Source: an uncultured Planctomycetaceae bacterium
GTDB taxonomy: Bacteria > Planctomycetota > Planctomycetia > Planctomycetales > Planctomycetaceae
DNA length: 64,000 bases
Assembly (NCBI GenBank): GCA_943787265.1
Contig: CALSLT010000004.1
Span: forward strand, 496,001-560,000
Direction: 5' to 3'
Of the stretch, positions 39,299 to 47,805 are shown one piece after another. The position numbers and the translations under genes were made by a program. Below the pieces are notes generated by a model that was not told the origin of the DNA, ran no database searches, and saw only the letters and a list, made by a program, of their open reading frames with translations. Within the stretch, counting starts at the first letter, position 1, and each line of letters starts with the position of its first letter.

Positions 39299-39336
39299 AA
39301 CGCCTCGTTCATCTATCAATGAGCGAGGCGTTTTCT
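39299..39336 (+). terminator. Intrinsic terminator of the PpiD-like gene
   Basis: A 14-bp stem with one mismatch (AACGCCTCGTTCAT / ATGAGCGAGGCGTT), a CTATCA loop and TTTTCTG. The rest of the gap to 39566 holds nothing recognisable. Confidence 0.88.
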
Positions 39337-39566
39337 GTTGCTCCGCGATTGCTACAGCCGTCATGAATTGCAGGCAATTAAGGTACGATTGCTTAAACGC
39401 AGCAGGTTACTCATTCTGTTTGCGGGGGATTCTTACAAGACTTGGTTATCAGGAAGTCTGCTCTCACGATCTGCTCAGGCAACGACGACAACAGTGACGA
39501 CACTTGCACAGGCAGCAATTCTGCCTTTCGGTGGAATTCGCATCACCTTTTCAACTTCAGGCAGAC

Positions 39567-40106
39567 ATGTCGAGCAGCATCGACGATATCCCGAAACCGC
39601 GCATGACGCCTCGTGCGTTGCTGCGTAAGATTTTGATGCTGGACGATACACCTCATTCGGTGGCTCTCGGCACGACAATCGGGATGTTTATCGGGATGAC
39701 GCCAACGGTCGGCATCCAGATGATCATTGTTCTGATCATCGCATTTCTGACTCGGCCACTCTTTCGCTTCAACAAGATCGCCGCCGTACTGACTGTCTAC
39801 GTGACGAATCCTCTGACGATCGTTCCAATCTACTGGTTCAACTATCAGGTTGGGACATGGTTCATCCCATCTGATGTCACGTACGAAGACTTCGTCGCAA
39901 TCGTTCAGTTCGACAGCCACGGCAAGTGGTCAGAAAGAGCGCTATCATTGGTTACCGATCTTGGAGCACCGTTGCTGGTTGGGTGTCTTCTCGTCGCAAT
40001 CGTCTGCAGCGTCTTGACCTACCCGACGATGCGATGGTTGATTCGTCAATGCCATCAATCTGACATTTCGACCGACGATCAGAATCACGATCGGGCTTCA
40101 CAGTGA
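39567..40106 (+). CDS. DUF2062 membrane protein
   Basis: This 179-residue product starts at the ATG at 39567, just before the conserved N-terminal region; an in-frame extension upstream to 39504 is less likely. It has DUF2062 hallmarks: ALGTTIGMFIGMTPTVGIQ, then TRPLFRFNK, then YVTNPLTIVPIYWFNYQVG. Three transmembrane segments are visible (about 35-65, 70-95 and 130-158). The family is of unknown function. It overlaps the next gene by 4 bases (GTGA), so the two are probably translationally coupled. Confidence 0.85.
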   Translation: MSSSIDDIPKPRMTPRALLRKILMLDDTPHSVALGTTIGMFIGMTPTVGIQMIIVLIIAFLTRPLFRFNKIAAVLTVYVTNPLTIVPIYWFNYQVGTWFIPSDVTYEDFVAIVQFDSHGKWSERALSLVTDLGAPLLVGCLLVAIVCSVLTYPTMRWLIRQCHQSDISTDDQNHDRASQ

Positions 40107-41278
40107 GTAACACTTTTCATCTGACGGCGCGAGTTGGTTTCGGCCTTGAAGCCGTTGTCGCACGCGAACTGAAAGCTTTGGGTTTTGCCGACCCGAAATC
40201 CGAAGACGGACGAGTCCACTTCTCCGGCGGCCTCGACGCGATCGTCCGCGCGAATCTCTGGTTGCGGAGTGCCGATCGCGTCGTGCTTCAGATTGGCGAG
40301 TTCAAGGCACACGATTTCGGCCAACTGTTTGACCTGACGCGGGATTTGCCGTGGGAACACTGGCTGCCTCGCGACGCCGAGTTTCCAGTCACAGGCCGAT
40401 CGGCGAAGTCGCAGCTCCACAGCGTGCCGGACTGTCAGCGTATCGTGAAGAAAGCAATCGTCGAGCGGCTTCGATCGGCGTACGACGTCGACTGGTTCGA
40501 AGAATCCGGACCGCTGTACCCCATCGAAGTTTCCGTTCACAAGAACAACGTGAAGCTGACTATCGACACATCCGGTTCGGGGCTCAACAAACGCGGCTAC
40601 CGAAAGCTGACGGCGAAAGCTCCACTAAGAGAAACGCTGGCGGCGGCGATGGTTCAGCTCAGCGTCTGGAATCCTGAACGCCCTTTCGTCGACCCGTTCT
40701 GTGGCAGCGGAACCATCCCAATCGAAGCGGCCCTGATTGCGACCAATCGCGCTCCGGGGCTGAACCGCGTGTTTGCCTGCAGCGACTGGCCTCAGATTGA
40801 AGACTCCGTCTGGGAGCACGCCTGGCAGGAAGCGAAAGACCTCATGCGACCCGCACCTGAAGAATTGCTGATCGGCACAGACGTTGATCCCGTGGTTCTA
40901 GGCATGGCACGGTTTCACGCAAACAAAGCCGGCGTGGGCGATCTGGTGCATTTTCAACAACGACCGTTCCATGAGTTAAGCTCAGCAAAGAAGTACGGCT
41001 GCGTGGTCACCAATCCGCCGTACGGAGAGCGGATTGGCGAAGAGGCCGAAGTCGAACGGATTTACGCCAGCATGGCCGGAGTCTTCAACAAGCTCGAAAC
41101 CTGGTCGTTCTTTGTGCTCACACCGTTCGAGAAATTCGAAAAAGCAGTCCGCCGACAGTCGACGCGTCGGCGGAAACTCTACAACGCAAAAATCGCCTGC
41201 ACGTTGCATCAGCTTCTTGGACCTCGGCCGCCAAGACGCGGCGTAAATCAAGCACCGCCTGACGAAGCGGATCAATAA
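40103..41278 (+). CDS. THUMP-domain class I rRNA methyltransferase (RlmL N-terminal/YpsC type)
   Basis: This 391-residue protein starts at a GTG overlapping the previous stop codon. The N-terminal ferredoxin-like and THUMP regions (about 1-155) bind RNA. The C-terminal Rossmann domain (about 165-380) has the SAM-site motif PFVDPFCGSGTIPIEAALI, IGTDVDP and the catalytic motif VVTNPPYGERIG (NPPY). The family methylates guanine N2 in 23S rRNA, as in E. coli RlmL/YcbY (m2G2445). The second RlmL half (RlmK) is absent, as in YpsC-like proteins. Confidence 0.9.
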   Translation: MSNTFHLTARVGFGLEAVVARELKALGFADPKSEDGRVHFSGGLDAIVRANLWLRSADRVVLQIGEFKAHDFGQLFDLTRDLPWEHWLPRDAEFPVTGRSAKSQLHSVPDCQRIVKKAIVERLRSAYDVDWFEESGPLYPIEVSVHKNNVKLTIDTSGSGLNKRGYRKLTAKAPLRETLAAAMVQLSVWNPERPFVDPFCGSGTIPIEAALIATNRAPGLNRVFACSDWPQIEDSVWEHAWQEAKDLMRPAPEELLIGTDVDPVVLGMARFHANKAGVGDLVHFQQRPFHELSSAKKYGCVVTNPPYGERIGEEAEVERIYASMAGVFNKLETWSFFVLTPFEKFEKAVRRQSTRRRKLYNAKIACTLHQLLGPRPPRRGVNQAPPDEADQ

Positions 41279-41313
41279 ACTCGCTTTGAATCGCGCCCGC
41301 GAGGCGATCCCCC

Positions 41314-41353
41314 GGTTTCGTAACTTAGCCAGGCAAAGCCTGACCTACGAAAC
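41314..41353. repeat. Palindromic repeat, family 2, copy 2
   Basis: The inner hairpin CAGGC-AAA-GCCTG lies within GTTTCGTA ... TACGAAAC flanks (41315-41322 and 41346-41353). It sits in the gap between two convergent genes. Confidence 0.65.
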
Positions 41354-41416
41354 TCGAGCTTCTACGTAGCCAGCCACATCTCGCCGAAGACGCCCGCGAC
41401 GATTGTCGCGTGTCTG

Positions 41417-43126
41417 CTATTTCGATTTTCCGTACTCGACGAATTCGCCGTTGGTGTACTTCTGCCAGTAGACTTTCAGGTCGGCAGCGACTTCGCCCGA
41501 GAGGAAGACAACTCCAATCACATTCGGAAATGCCATGCCGAGGATCATCAGATCGCCGAACTCCAGCACGTTCGTTGCGGAAACGATTGATCCCAGAAAC
41601 ACAAAGCAAAGAAAGATGATGCGATAAACCATCGATGACCCGTCGCCAAAAATGTAGGCCCAGCAGCGTTCTCCGTAGTAAGACCACGAGATCATCGTCG
41701 AATAAGCAAACAGTGTGACGGCGATTGCCAGCACGTAGCGGAAGCCGGCAATCTGACTGTCCATGGCCAGGGACGTCAGTGTGGCTCCCTGATTACTACT
41801 TCGAGCGGCTTCGAAGAGAGGATCAGGATTGTTGTATGCCCCCGTAATGACGATCACGAGTGCGGTCATCGTGCAAATGACAACAGTGTCGATGAACGGT
41901 CCAAGCAGCGCGACAATCCCTTCCCGGACGGGGTATTCCGTCTTGGCAGCGGCATGAGCGATCGCCGCTGAGCCGACACCGGCTTCGTTCGAAAATGCCG
42001 CTCGTTTGAATCCAGTGACCAGGACGCCGATGAAGCCTCCATACAGAGCTTCGTCAGAGAACGCACCGGCCAGAATCGATGAGATAGCGTCGGGGATCAA
42101 AGCAGCGTTCATCACCAGAATTGCCAGAGCTGACAACACGTAGACACCGCACATTGTCGGAACGATCTTTTCAGCAACGCGGGCGATTGAGCGAATTCCG
42201 CCAATGATCACAACGCCGACAGCAGCAGTCATCACGGCACCGTAGACCCACCGATTGCCGTCGTCTTTCAGAAACTCAATCGATTCGGCGACGGCGTTGA
42301 GCGACTGATTCACCTGGAACGAGCAGCCGCCCCCAAATGATCCGCCAATACACAACACAGCAAAGACGAACCCCAGGACGGCTCCTACAGGCCCCAGTCC
42401 CTTCTTCTTCAGGCCACGCGAGAGGTAGAACATCGCACCCCCCATGACACGGCCGTCAGGGCGAACTTCCCGGTACTTCTGACCGAGCGTGCATTCGACA
42501 AACTTCGACGTCATGCCGATGAAGCCGGCAATGATCATCCAGAACGTTGCTCCGGGCCCTCCAAGAGCGACCGCGATGGCCACGCCGGCAATGTTGCCCA
42601 GTCCGACCGTCGCAGACAGCGCCGACGTCAGTGCCTGAAAGTGACTGACCTCGCCCGCGTCGTCCGGATTATCGTAGCGCCCCGCCGTCACAAAGATTGC
42701 ATGTTTGAATGCCCGGACGTTGATAAACCCCATCCGAACCGTAAAGAAAATCGAACCGAGGACGAGCCAGATAACGGCTAGCTGGAGATTGCCAATCGTA
42801 TCTTTGCCGTCGACCATCTCGTTGCCGAAAAAATTCAGCACGTTGTAAAACATGTAGTAGCCGAGGAATTCGTTGACCTCGCCAAAGGCTTCATTGATCT
42901 TCGCCTGAAAGCCGTCGTCAGTTGCCTTCGTCTCTTCCGGGGGCGTTGGCGCCGTCTCGCCGTCTGCAGGTTCAGTCGATTCAGGAGAAACGTCGTCGCT
43001 GGAGACGACCTCGTTCGTTTCCTGCGTGTCCACAGGTTCCTGAGCGAACGCGGACGGGCCGTTGAGCAGCAAGCTTGATGCGAGGATTGTTGTAAGAAGA
43101 AGCTTTGAAGTAACAGCAGTTCGCAT
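41417..43126 (-). CDS. Sodium:alanine symporter family protein with extended periplasmic N-terminus
   Basis: The ATG at 43126 behind GGGAGAGAC is preferred over an in-frame start at 43171. A signal-peptide-like start (residues 1-29, ending AFA) is followed by about 45 Glu/Thr/Pro-rich residues. An AGCS/DAACS-type transporter with about 10-11 transmembrane helices then follows. Conserved parts are SALSATVGLGNIAGVA, GGPGATFWM, the SKFVECTLG loop and the NEAGVGSAAIAHAAA motif. It should import alanine or glycine with Na+. A cleavable signal plus acidic leader is unusual for this family. It ends convergently with the methyltransferase gene. Confidence 0.88.
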   Translation of the reverse strand: MRTAVTSKLLLTTILASSLLLNGPSAFAQEPVDTQETNEVVSSDDVSPESTEPADGETAPTPPEETKATDDGFQAKINEAFGEVNEFLGYYMFYNVLNFFGNEMVDGKDTIGNLQLAVIWLVLGSIFFTVRMGFINVRAFKHAIFVTAGRYDNPDDAGEVSHFQALTSALSATVGLGNIAGVAIAVALGGPGATFWMIIAGFIGMTSKFVECTLGQKYREVRPDGRVMGGAMFYLSRGLKKKGLGPVGAVLGFVFAVLCIGGSFGGGCSFQVNQSLNAVAESIEFLKDDGNRWVYGAVMTAAVGVVIIGGIRSIARVAEKIVPTMCGVYVLSALAILVMNAALIPDAISSILAGAFSDEALYGGFIGVLVTGFKRAAFSNEAGVGSAAIAHAAAKTEYPVREGIVALLGPFIDTVVICTMTALVIVITGAYNNPDPLFEAARSSNQGATLTSLAMDSQIAGFRYVLAIAVTLFAYSTMISWSYYGERCWAYIFGDGSSMVYRIIFLCFVFLGSIVSATNVLEFGDLMILGMAFPNVIGVVFLSGEVAADLKVYWQKYTNGEFVEYGKSK

Positions 43127-43246
43127 ATGAAGTCTCTCCCGAAGAATCTGGGGATTGGCGTTGGGCGACATGAGTCTACAGGTCTGTCTGAAACAGACAT
43201 GAAAGATCGTAGCAGCGAAGAATCAACACCGGAACCTGAGGATGAC

Positions 43247-44443
43247 TCAGGAAGCTGGTGTCGCGGGCGGATTGCTGCAGAAGCGAAAGTAGACTTCGCT
43301 GGCCTTTTCGAGTTGGTCGATTTCGAGCCACTCGTCTTTTGTGTGAGCCTGGTCGATTGAACCGGGGCCGAACACGACCGACGGGACTCCCGCACTGCAT
43401 GTTCGAGAAGCATGTGTCCCGTAGGGAACTCCAACAGAAGTGTGCGGGCCGGCGACGTCTGCAATGTGTCGCTGAAGACCGTCGCTTAGCCAGCCGTTGT
43501 CGTCGTTACTCAGCGTCGGGCTGACGATGTATGGCGGCTGAATTTCGAATTCGAAATCCAGCTTGCTGGTGAGGAACTTGCGGATGTCATCGTAGGCTTC
43601 GTCCGCGTTGTCTCCAGGAGTGAGTCGGCGATCGACTTCGATCGAGCATTCGTCCGGCACGACGTTCACGCTCGCTCCGCCGGAAATCAGGCCGACGCTC
43701 AAAGTTGCCGGTCCGCACAATGGGTGCGCTGGCGATCGGCCCGGCAGTTCAGCAGCGTACTCTTCCAGGCAACTCACCAGTCGGGACATTCGGTAAATTG
43801 CGTTGACGCCTTGTGTCGGGTCGGAGCTGTGGCAGGCTCGGCCTTCAGTGGTGATTATGAATCGTGTGACGCCTCGGTGAGCGACGACGACGTCGAGCAG
43901 CGTGGGCTCGGCGATGATGGCTGCATCAGGCGGCTCATTGAGCAAGGTCGAACGATCGTCTCCGTCCTGCCAGTAACGAATCAAGTCGTTGATACCGGTT
44001 GTTGTGGCTTCTTCGTCACAGGTGCAACTCATAATGACGTTGGCGGCTCCGGCGGATTTCTCCAGAACAAGTCGACGAAACGCCCAAAGCATCGCGGCCA
44101 TTCCGCCTTTGACGTCTGATGAACCGCGGCCGTAAATCCGTCCATCTTTGATGGTCGGCTCAAACGGAGGGATCGTCATTCCATCGACGGGGACTGTGTC
44201 CTGGTGCGCGTCGAGCAGGAACGTTTGTGACGTGCCGGGGCTTTCGAACTTCGCCAGCACATTGCAGCGGCCGGGCGATACTTCGATCACTTCGTGAGGA
44301 CATCCTAGTTCTACAAAAAACTGCCGAAGGTATTCCGTCACGTTGGCTTCGAAGTAAATCGGTCCCGAGAGCTCACGACCCATCGGGTTGACGCTGGGAA
44401 TCGCGACGAGGTCGCTCAGGAGATCAACAACATTTTCCGCCAT
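43247..44443 (-). CDS. M20 family metallopeptidase (ArgE/DapE-like deacylase)
   Basis: This 398-residue protein starts at an ATG behind AAGGAGAG. Zinc and catalytic residues are in place: His80 and Asp82 (LDAHQDTVP), Asp110 (GRGSSDVKGG), Glu144/Glu145 (CDEEAT), Glu in IAEPT, and a late His in DQAHTKDEW. The middle has a lid domain (about 180-300). Members remove acyl groups from amino acids (acetylornithine, succinyl-diaminopimelate) or cleave dipeptides; the exact substrate cannot be fixed here. The next gene upstream on this strand is the GNAT, which may be in the same transcript. Confidence 0.88.
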   Translation of the reverse strand: MAENVVDLLSDLVAIPSVNPMGRELSGPIYFEANVTEYLRQFFVELGCPHEVIEVSPGRCNVLAKFESPGTSQTFLLDAHQDTVPVDGMTIPPFEPTIKDGRIYGRGSSDVKGGMAAMLWAFRRLVLEKSAGAANVIMSCTCDEEATTTGINDLIRYWQDGDDRSTLLNEPPDAAIIAEPTLLDVVVAHRGVTRFIITTEGRACHSSDPTQGVNAIYRMSRLVSCLEEYAAELPGRSPAHPLCGPATLSVGLISGGASVNVVPDECSIEVDRRLTPGDNADEAYDDIRKFLTSKLDFEFEIQPPYIVSPTLSNDDNGWLSDGLQRHIADVAGPHTSVGVPYGTHASRTCSAGVPSVVFGPGSIDQAHTKDEWLEIDQLEKASEVYFRFCSNPPATPAS

Positions 44444-44471
44444 GTGATCTCTCCTTGAACTTCAATCAGGA

Positions 44472-45431
44472 TCAGACCGAGGATGATTTGAAGACGACGC
44501 CTTCGTCGATCTTTGAAAAGCCAACGGACTCGAACACTTTCTTTGCGGCCACATCGTCATCTTCAACGTTGGCAGTGAGTCGCGTCACTGTTTCCTTGCG
44601 AAGTCGCTTAACAACTTCCAGCAGTAGAGCCTGACCGAATCCCTGGCGGCGGTAGGTTTCTTCGACCCACAGATCGACGAGACCAATCGCCTGCTCGTTC
44701 CAACTGTTGGCGTAGGCGTCCAGGCCGACGATGGTCACTCCGGCAACCGGCGTTGCTCCACCAGTTTTTGGTACGAGAACGCAATAAACAGCGTCCAGTC
44801 GTCCGTAGCGGCACATCCACCACCACGAACACGGATCCGGACGGTCGACGAGCAGGAGTTCCCATTTGCGACGGATCATCGTCGTTCGAAAATGTACGGG
44901 ATCACGGTCGCTCATCTGGCGACTGGTAATCGCATAACGGCCTGATGCTTCGTATCCCAGACTCGTGAAAAACGGTGCAGCGGACTCGTCAGACTGTAGA
45001 AAGCCAGCAGGCCGAGCCCCTCCATACAATCCGAAATAGAACGGGTCGGTCTTGCGAGACGGGCCGGCCAGAATCTGAGTCGCGCCTTTGCCTTTCAGGT
45101 AGGTCTCGGCTCGGCTGACAAGTTCGCGCCCGATTCCTTGTCGACGATGATCTGGATGCACAACGACGACGCAAATGACGCCCGTTGAATCGTCCAGCGA
45201 GTTCCCATCGGCAGAACATCCGAACCCAGCATGAACGAAGCCGACCGGAGTGCCATCGTCAACGGCCAGAATCAAACCGTTACGATCGAAGTAGGTCTGA
45301 GCGTAATTGACCATGTCAAATGACATGTCATTTGAGAGTGCCTGGGCGGCGCCATGTCCGAGCTCTGCCTGTTCCCAGAGTCTGAGAATTTGCGGCGGGT
45401 CGTAATTTCGGAATGCCCGATACTCAATCAC
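44472..45431 (-). CDS. Tandem GNAT acetyltransferase protein
   Basis: The most likely start is the GTG at 45431 (residues then read VIEYRAFRNYDPP); longer in-frame starts exist up to 45524 but add an unlikely Cys-rich leader. The 319-residue product has two GNAT-like halves. The first has the acetyl-CoA motif VHPDHRRQGIGRELV (about 100-115). The second has VEETYRRQGFGQALL (about 262-277). Duplicated GNAT proteins usually have one active and one structural half. The substrate is unknown. Confidence 0.82.
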   Translation of the reverse strand: MIEYRAFRNYDPPQILRLWEQAELGHGAAQALSNDMSFDMVNYAQTYFDRNGLILAVDDGTPVGFVHAGFGCSADGNSLDDSTGVICVVVVHPDHRRQGIGRELVSRAETYLKGKGATQILAGPSRKTDPFYFGLYGGARPAGFLQSDESAAPFFTSLGYEASGRYAITSRQMSDRDPVHFRTTMIRRKWELLLVDRPDPCSWWWMCRYGRLDAVYCVLVPKTGGATPVAGVTIVGLDAYANSWNEQAIGLVDLWVEETYRRQGFGQALLLEVVKRLRKETVTRLTANVEDDDVAAKKVFESVGFSKIDEGVVFKSSSV

Positions 45432-45959
45432 GAGGCACGGTCTCACATGGGAGCAGCAGGACGGTACTGGCAGAAGGCACGCCAGACGCCGAGTCTGGGA
45501 AAGCATGGCATCGTAGTTACGCAATTTCTGACCCGCAAGCAGCGTGGCCGCGCTACGAATTGCGAATACTGAATCACAGGACCAGCCCCGTCACAAAGCG
45601 AACTCGACTGAATTCTGAACTTCGCGAAATGGGACAGCGCAAAAAAGAAACGCTGATCGGGGTCGGAATCCGATCAACGTTCTCTTCAATGCATAACGAG
45701 TTCTCGGCTCGCTGGCATCGGGGATTGGGTGTCCGCGGGACCGGACCCGTCTTCTCGGAACGGATCAGAAGCAGACATTCCCCCAACGCACTCCGTATCC
45801 TTGAGGTGTGACACATTTCGGTCGAAATCACGGTATGACGGCAAAATAGTCGAAAAATAGTTTTCCGGTTTGAACTGCCTGTTCGACCACCTATCCTGCA
45901 GCGGTCGCGTTTGTTTTGCCGTAAGGTCATGGCCTTAAGTCAGTTGAGGAGATTGCGAA
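45432..45959. other. Intergenic region between divergent genes
   Basis: No convincing gene is present. It holds one hairpin followed by a T-run on the minus strand (45641-45681) with no minus-strand gene upstream of it. A small RNA there is possible but unproven. Confidence 0.5.
45641..45681 (-). terminator. Orphan minus-strand intrinsic terminator
   Basis: The minus strand forms an 11-of-12-bp stem, with loop 45661-45669 and a six-T run at 45641-45646. It is orphan because no gene transcribed into it is visible. Confidence 0.55.
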
Positions 45960-46688
45960 ATGCGAGCATCTGCCATTCCTGCCGCCGTAGTCGTTGGACT
46001 GACGTTTGGACTTGGATCGGAAAGTTTTGGGCAACTGACCGTTCAGCAGCCGGTCCTGCAGTCGACGGGTGGAAATTTCGCCGTTTCGGTACCGGACCGC
46101 GGAGGGATTCTCCTGGGAAGCATCAGCCGGGCTGGCGAGTCTCGAAAGTCGTACGGACTGCCTTTTTCGCGAGGTTCGTCCGTCGGCCGATTTTCGCAGC
46201 ACACCAGCATGTCGTCACACGTCTGGATCCATGATCTGCGTGAAATGGACCGAATGATCCTCGACATGGCGGAAAAAGATCCTCAGGGCCAGCGAACGGC
46301 GACGAACTCAGCAGCTCGACGAGCCGGATTGGCCTGGAGCAGCTACCAGCCTCGACGTGGCGTTTCCGTCCAGGACCGTCGACCGTCGAGCATGCTGGCT
46401 TCTCAACGGTTTCGTTCGAATTCCGTGGGTAGTTCTGTTGTCGGGCGATCTGAAAGTGCGAACGACCGTTCCCGTTCGAAGTTGACTGACAGGAAAATCG
46501 AACCGACACCGGCACGACGGAGCCGGGCACTTGATCCCGCTCATTCATACCGGCTCGGGGTAGAAGCTGAAGAATCCGGAAAAGTGTCGCTTGCCAAACT
46601 CCACTATCTGGCCGCGGCTCAGTATGGTTCGGTCGAAGGAGCACGCCGGCTGCGGGAATTAGCGACTCAGCCGGTCGCGAGTAAATAG
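45960..46688 (+). CDS. Secreted protein with C-terminal Sel1-like repeat
   Basis: This 242-residue product has an ATG behind TGAGGAG, a good Shine-Dalgarno. A signal peptide covers about residues 1-25 (ending SFG). The middle is Arg/Ser-rich and low in secondary structure. The last about 45 residues look like one Sel1/TPR-like helical pair (YRLGVEAEESG, LAKLHYLAAAQYGS). I do not recognise a specific family. A scaffold or protein-binding role is a weak inference. It is followed by tyrA at 33 bases. Confidence 0.7.
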   Translation: MRASAIPAAVVVGLTFGLGSESFGQLTVQQPVLQSTGGNFAVSVPDRGGILLGSISRAGESRKSYGLPFSRGSSVGRFSQHTSMSSHVWIHDLREMDRMILDMAEKDPQGQRTATNSAARRAGLAWSSYQPRRGVSVQDRRPSSMLASQRFRSNSVGSSVVGRSESANDRSRSKLTDRKIEPTPARRSRALDPAHSYRLGVEAEESGKVSLAKLHYLAAAQYGSVEGARRLRELATQPVASK

Positions 46689-46721
46689 CTCCGGCACGAA
46701 ATCGCTCAGCCCCGCCGTGAC

Positions 46722-47603
46722 ATGACCATCGAAACTGAATCAGCCAATTCGCAACCCTCAGACGACCAGAATCGAGTTCTGGCCGTTGTCGGTGTCGGAC
46801 TTCTCGGTGGTTCCGTGGCTCTGGCCACAAAGCAGCGGGGCGTTGCGGATCGAGTGATCGGAATCGGCCGGAATCCGGAACGACTTCAATCAGCAGTCAA
46901 CGCGGGCGTAATCGACGAGTTTCTTACCGAGTTGCCCGAAAGCGACGCGTCCTGGACGACCGTGGTCATAGGCACGCCTGTTGACCGAATTGCCGAAGAC
47001 GTTCAGCGAATCGCGGCAGTCAGCCGTCCGGGCACTCTCATCACCGACGTCGGCAGCGTAAAAGGTTCGATCTGCGAGGCAGTTCAGTCGGCCGAGCTGC
47101 CGACTGGAGTTTCGTTTGTCGGTGCTCATCCTCTGGCGGGTTCACATGAAACAGGATTCGAAGCCGCCCGCGCCGATTTGTTCGACGGCAAAGTAACCGT
47201 TGTGGCACCGAATCCTGCCAGCGATCAGGCAGCGAACTCGGCTATCCGCAGCTTCTGGGAACGGCTTGGTTCGCGAGTCATCGAAATGTCGCCAACGGAG
47301 CATGACGCAGCCCTCGCAACGACGAGTCACCTTCCGCACGTCGCCGCCTCGGTACTGGCAGCGACGTTGCCTGAAGCATTCCAGCAGCTTGCCGCCAGCG
47401 GTTTTAAGGACACGACACGTATCGCAGCGGGCGATCCTGATTTGTGGGTCGCAATTCTGCTCGAAAACGCCACCGCGGTGAGTACCAGCTTGGACGCGTT
47501 TTCCCAGTCGTTCGGAAAGTTTCGGACCGCAGTCGAGAATCGCGACGCCGACGAGTTGAAAAAGCTTCTACAAGTCGCGAAAAGAAACCGCGACGCTCTG
47601 TGA
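46722..47603 (+). CDS. tyrA: Prephenate dehydrogenase
   Basis: This 293-residue NAD(P)-dependent enzyme converts prephenate to 4-hydroxyphenylpyruvate in tyrosine biosynthesis. The N-terminal Rossmann motif is VGVGLLGGSVAL (residues about 23-34). Then TDVGSVKG and GAHPLAGSHETGFE (the catalytic His region) and the helical C-terminal domain (STEHDAALATTSHLPH type) follow. There is no ACT or chorismate-mutase domain. Confidence 0.93.
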   Translation: MTIETESANSQPSDDQNRVLAVVGVGLLGGSVALATKQRGVADRVIGIGRNPERLQSAVNAGVIDEFLTELPESDASWTTVVIGTPVDRIAEDVQRIAAVSRPGTLITDVGSVKGSICEAVQSAELPTGVSFVGAHPLAGSHETGFEAARADLFDGKVTVVAPNPASDQAANSAIRSFWERLGSRVIEMSPTEHDAALATTSHLPHVAASVLAATLPEAFQQLAASGFKDTTRIAAGDPDLWVAILLENATAVSTSLDAFSQSFGKFRTAVENRDADELKKLLQVAKRNRDAL

Positions 47604-47666
47604 TAACGCTCAGGCTGAAATTACAGACGCTAATCATCACTGATGAGCAGCTTGTGGCGAGTGACC

Positions 47667-47730
47667 GTAGGGTGCGTCTTGACGCACCAACGTGTCACAA
47701 AAACAGACGGTGCGTCAAGACGCACCCTAC
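47667..47730. repeat. Nested-palindrome intergenic repeat, family 1, copy 2 (intact)
   Basis: Arms 47667-47688 and 47709-47730 are perfect 22-base inverse copies around a 20-base loop. Each arm is also its own hairpin (GGTGCGTC-TT-GACGCACC). It sits between tyrA and purL. Confidence 0.88.
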
Positions 47731-47805
47731 GAAAACTGACCAGCGGTTAGTAAATATCAGCGTTCCGATCACGTCGAGTTACAACCAAGTTCTTTGGAGT
47801 CACCC

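Noticed and set aside
45413..45930. Open frames on both strands between the GNAT gene and the secreted protein gene
   Set aside because: Arg/Ser-rich composition, no start signals and no recognisable fold; they overlap the orphan terminator.
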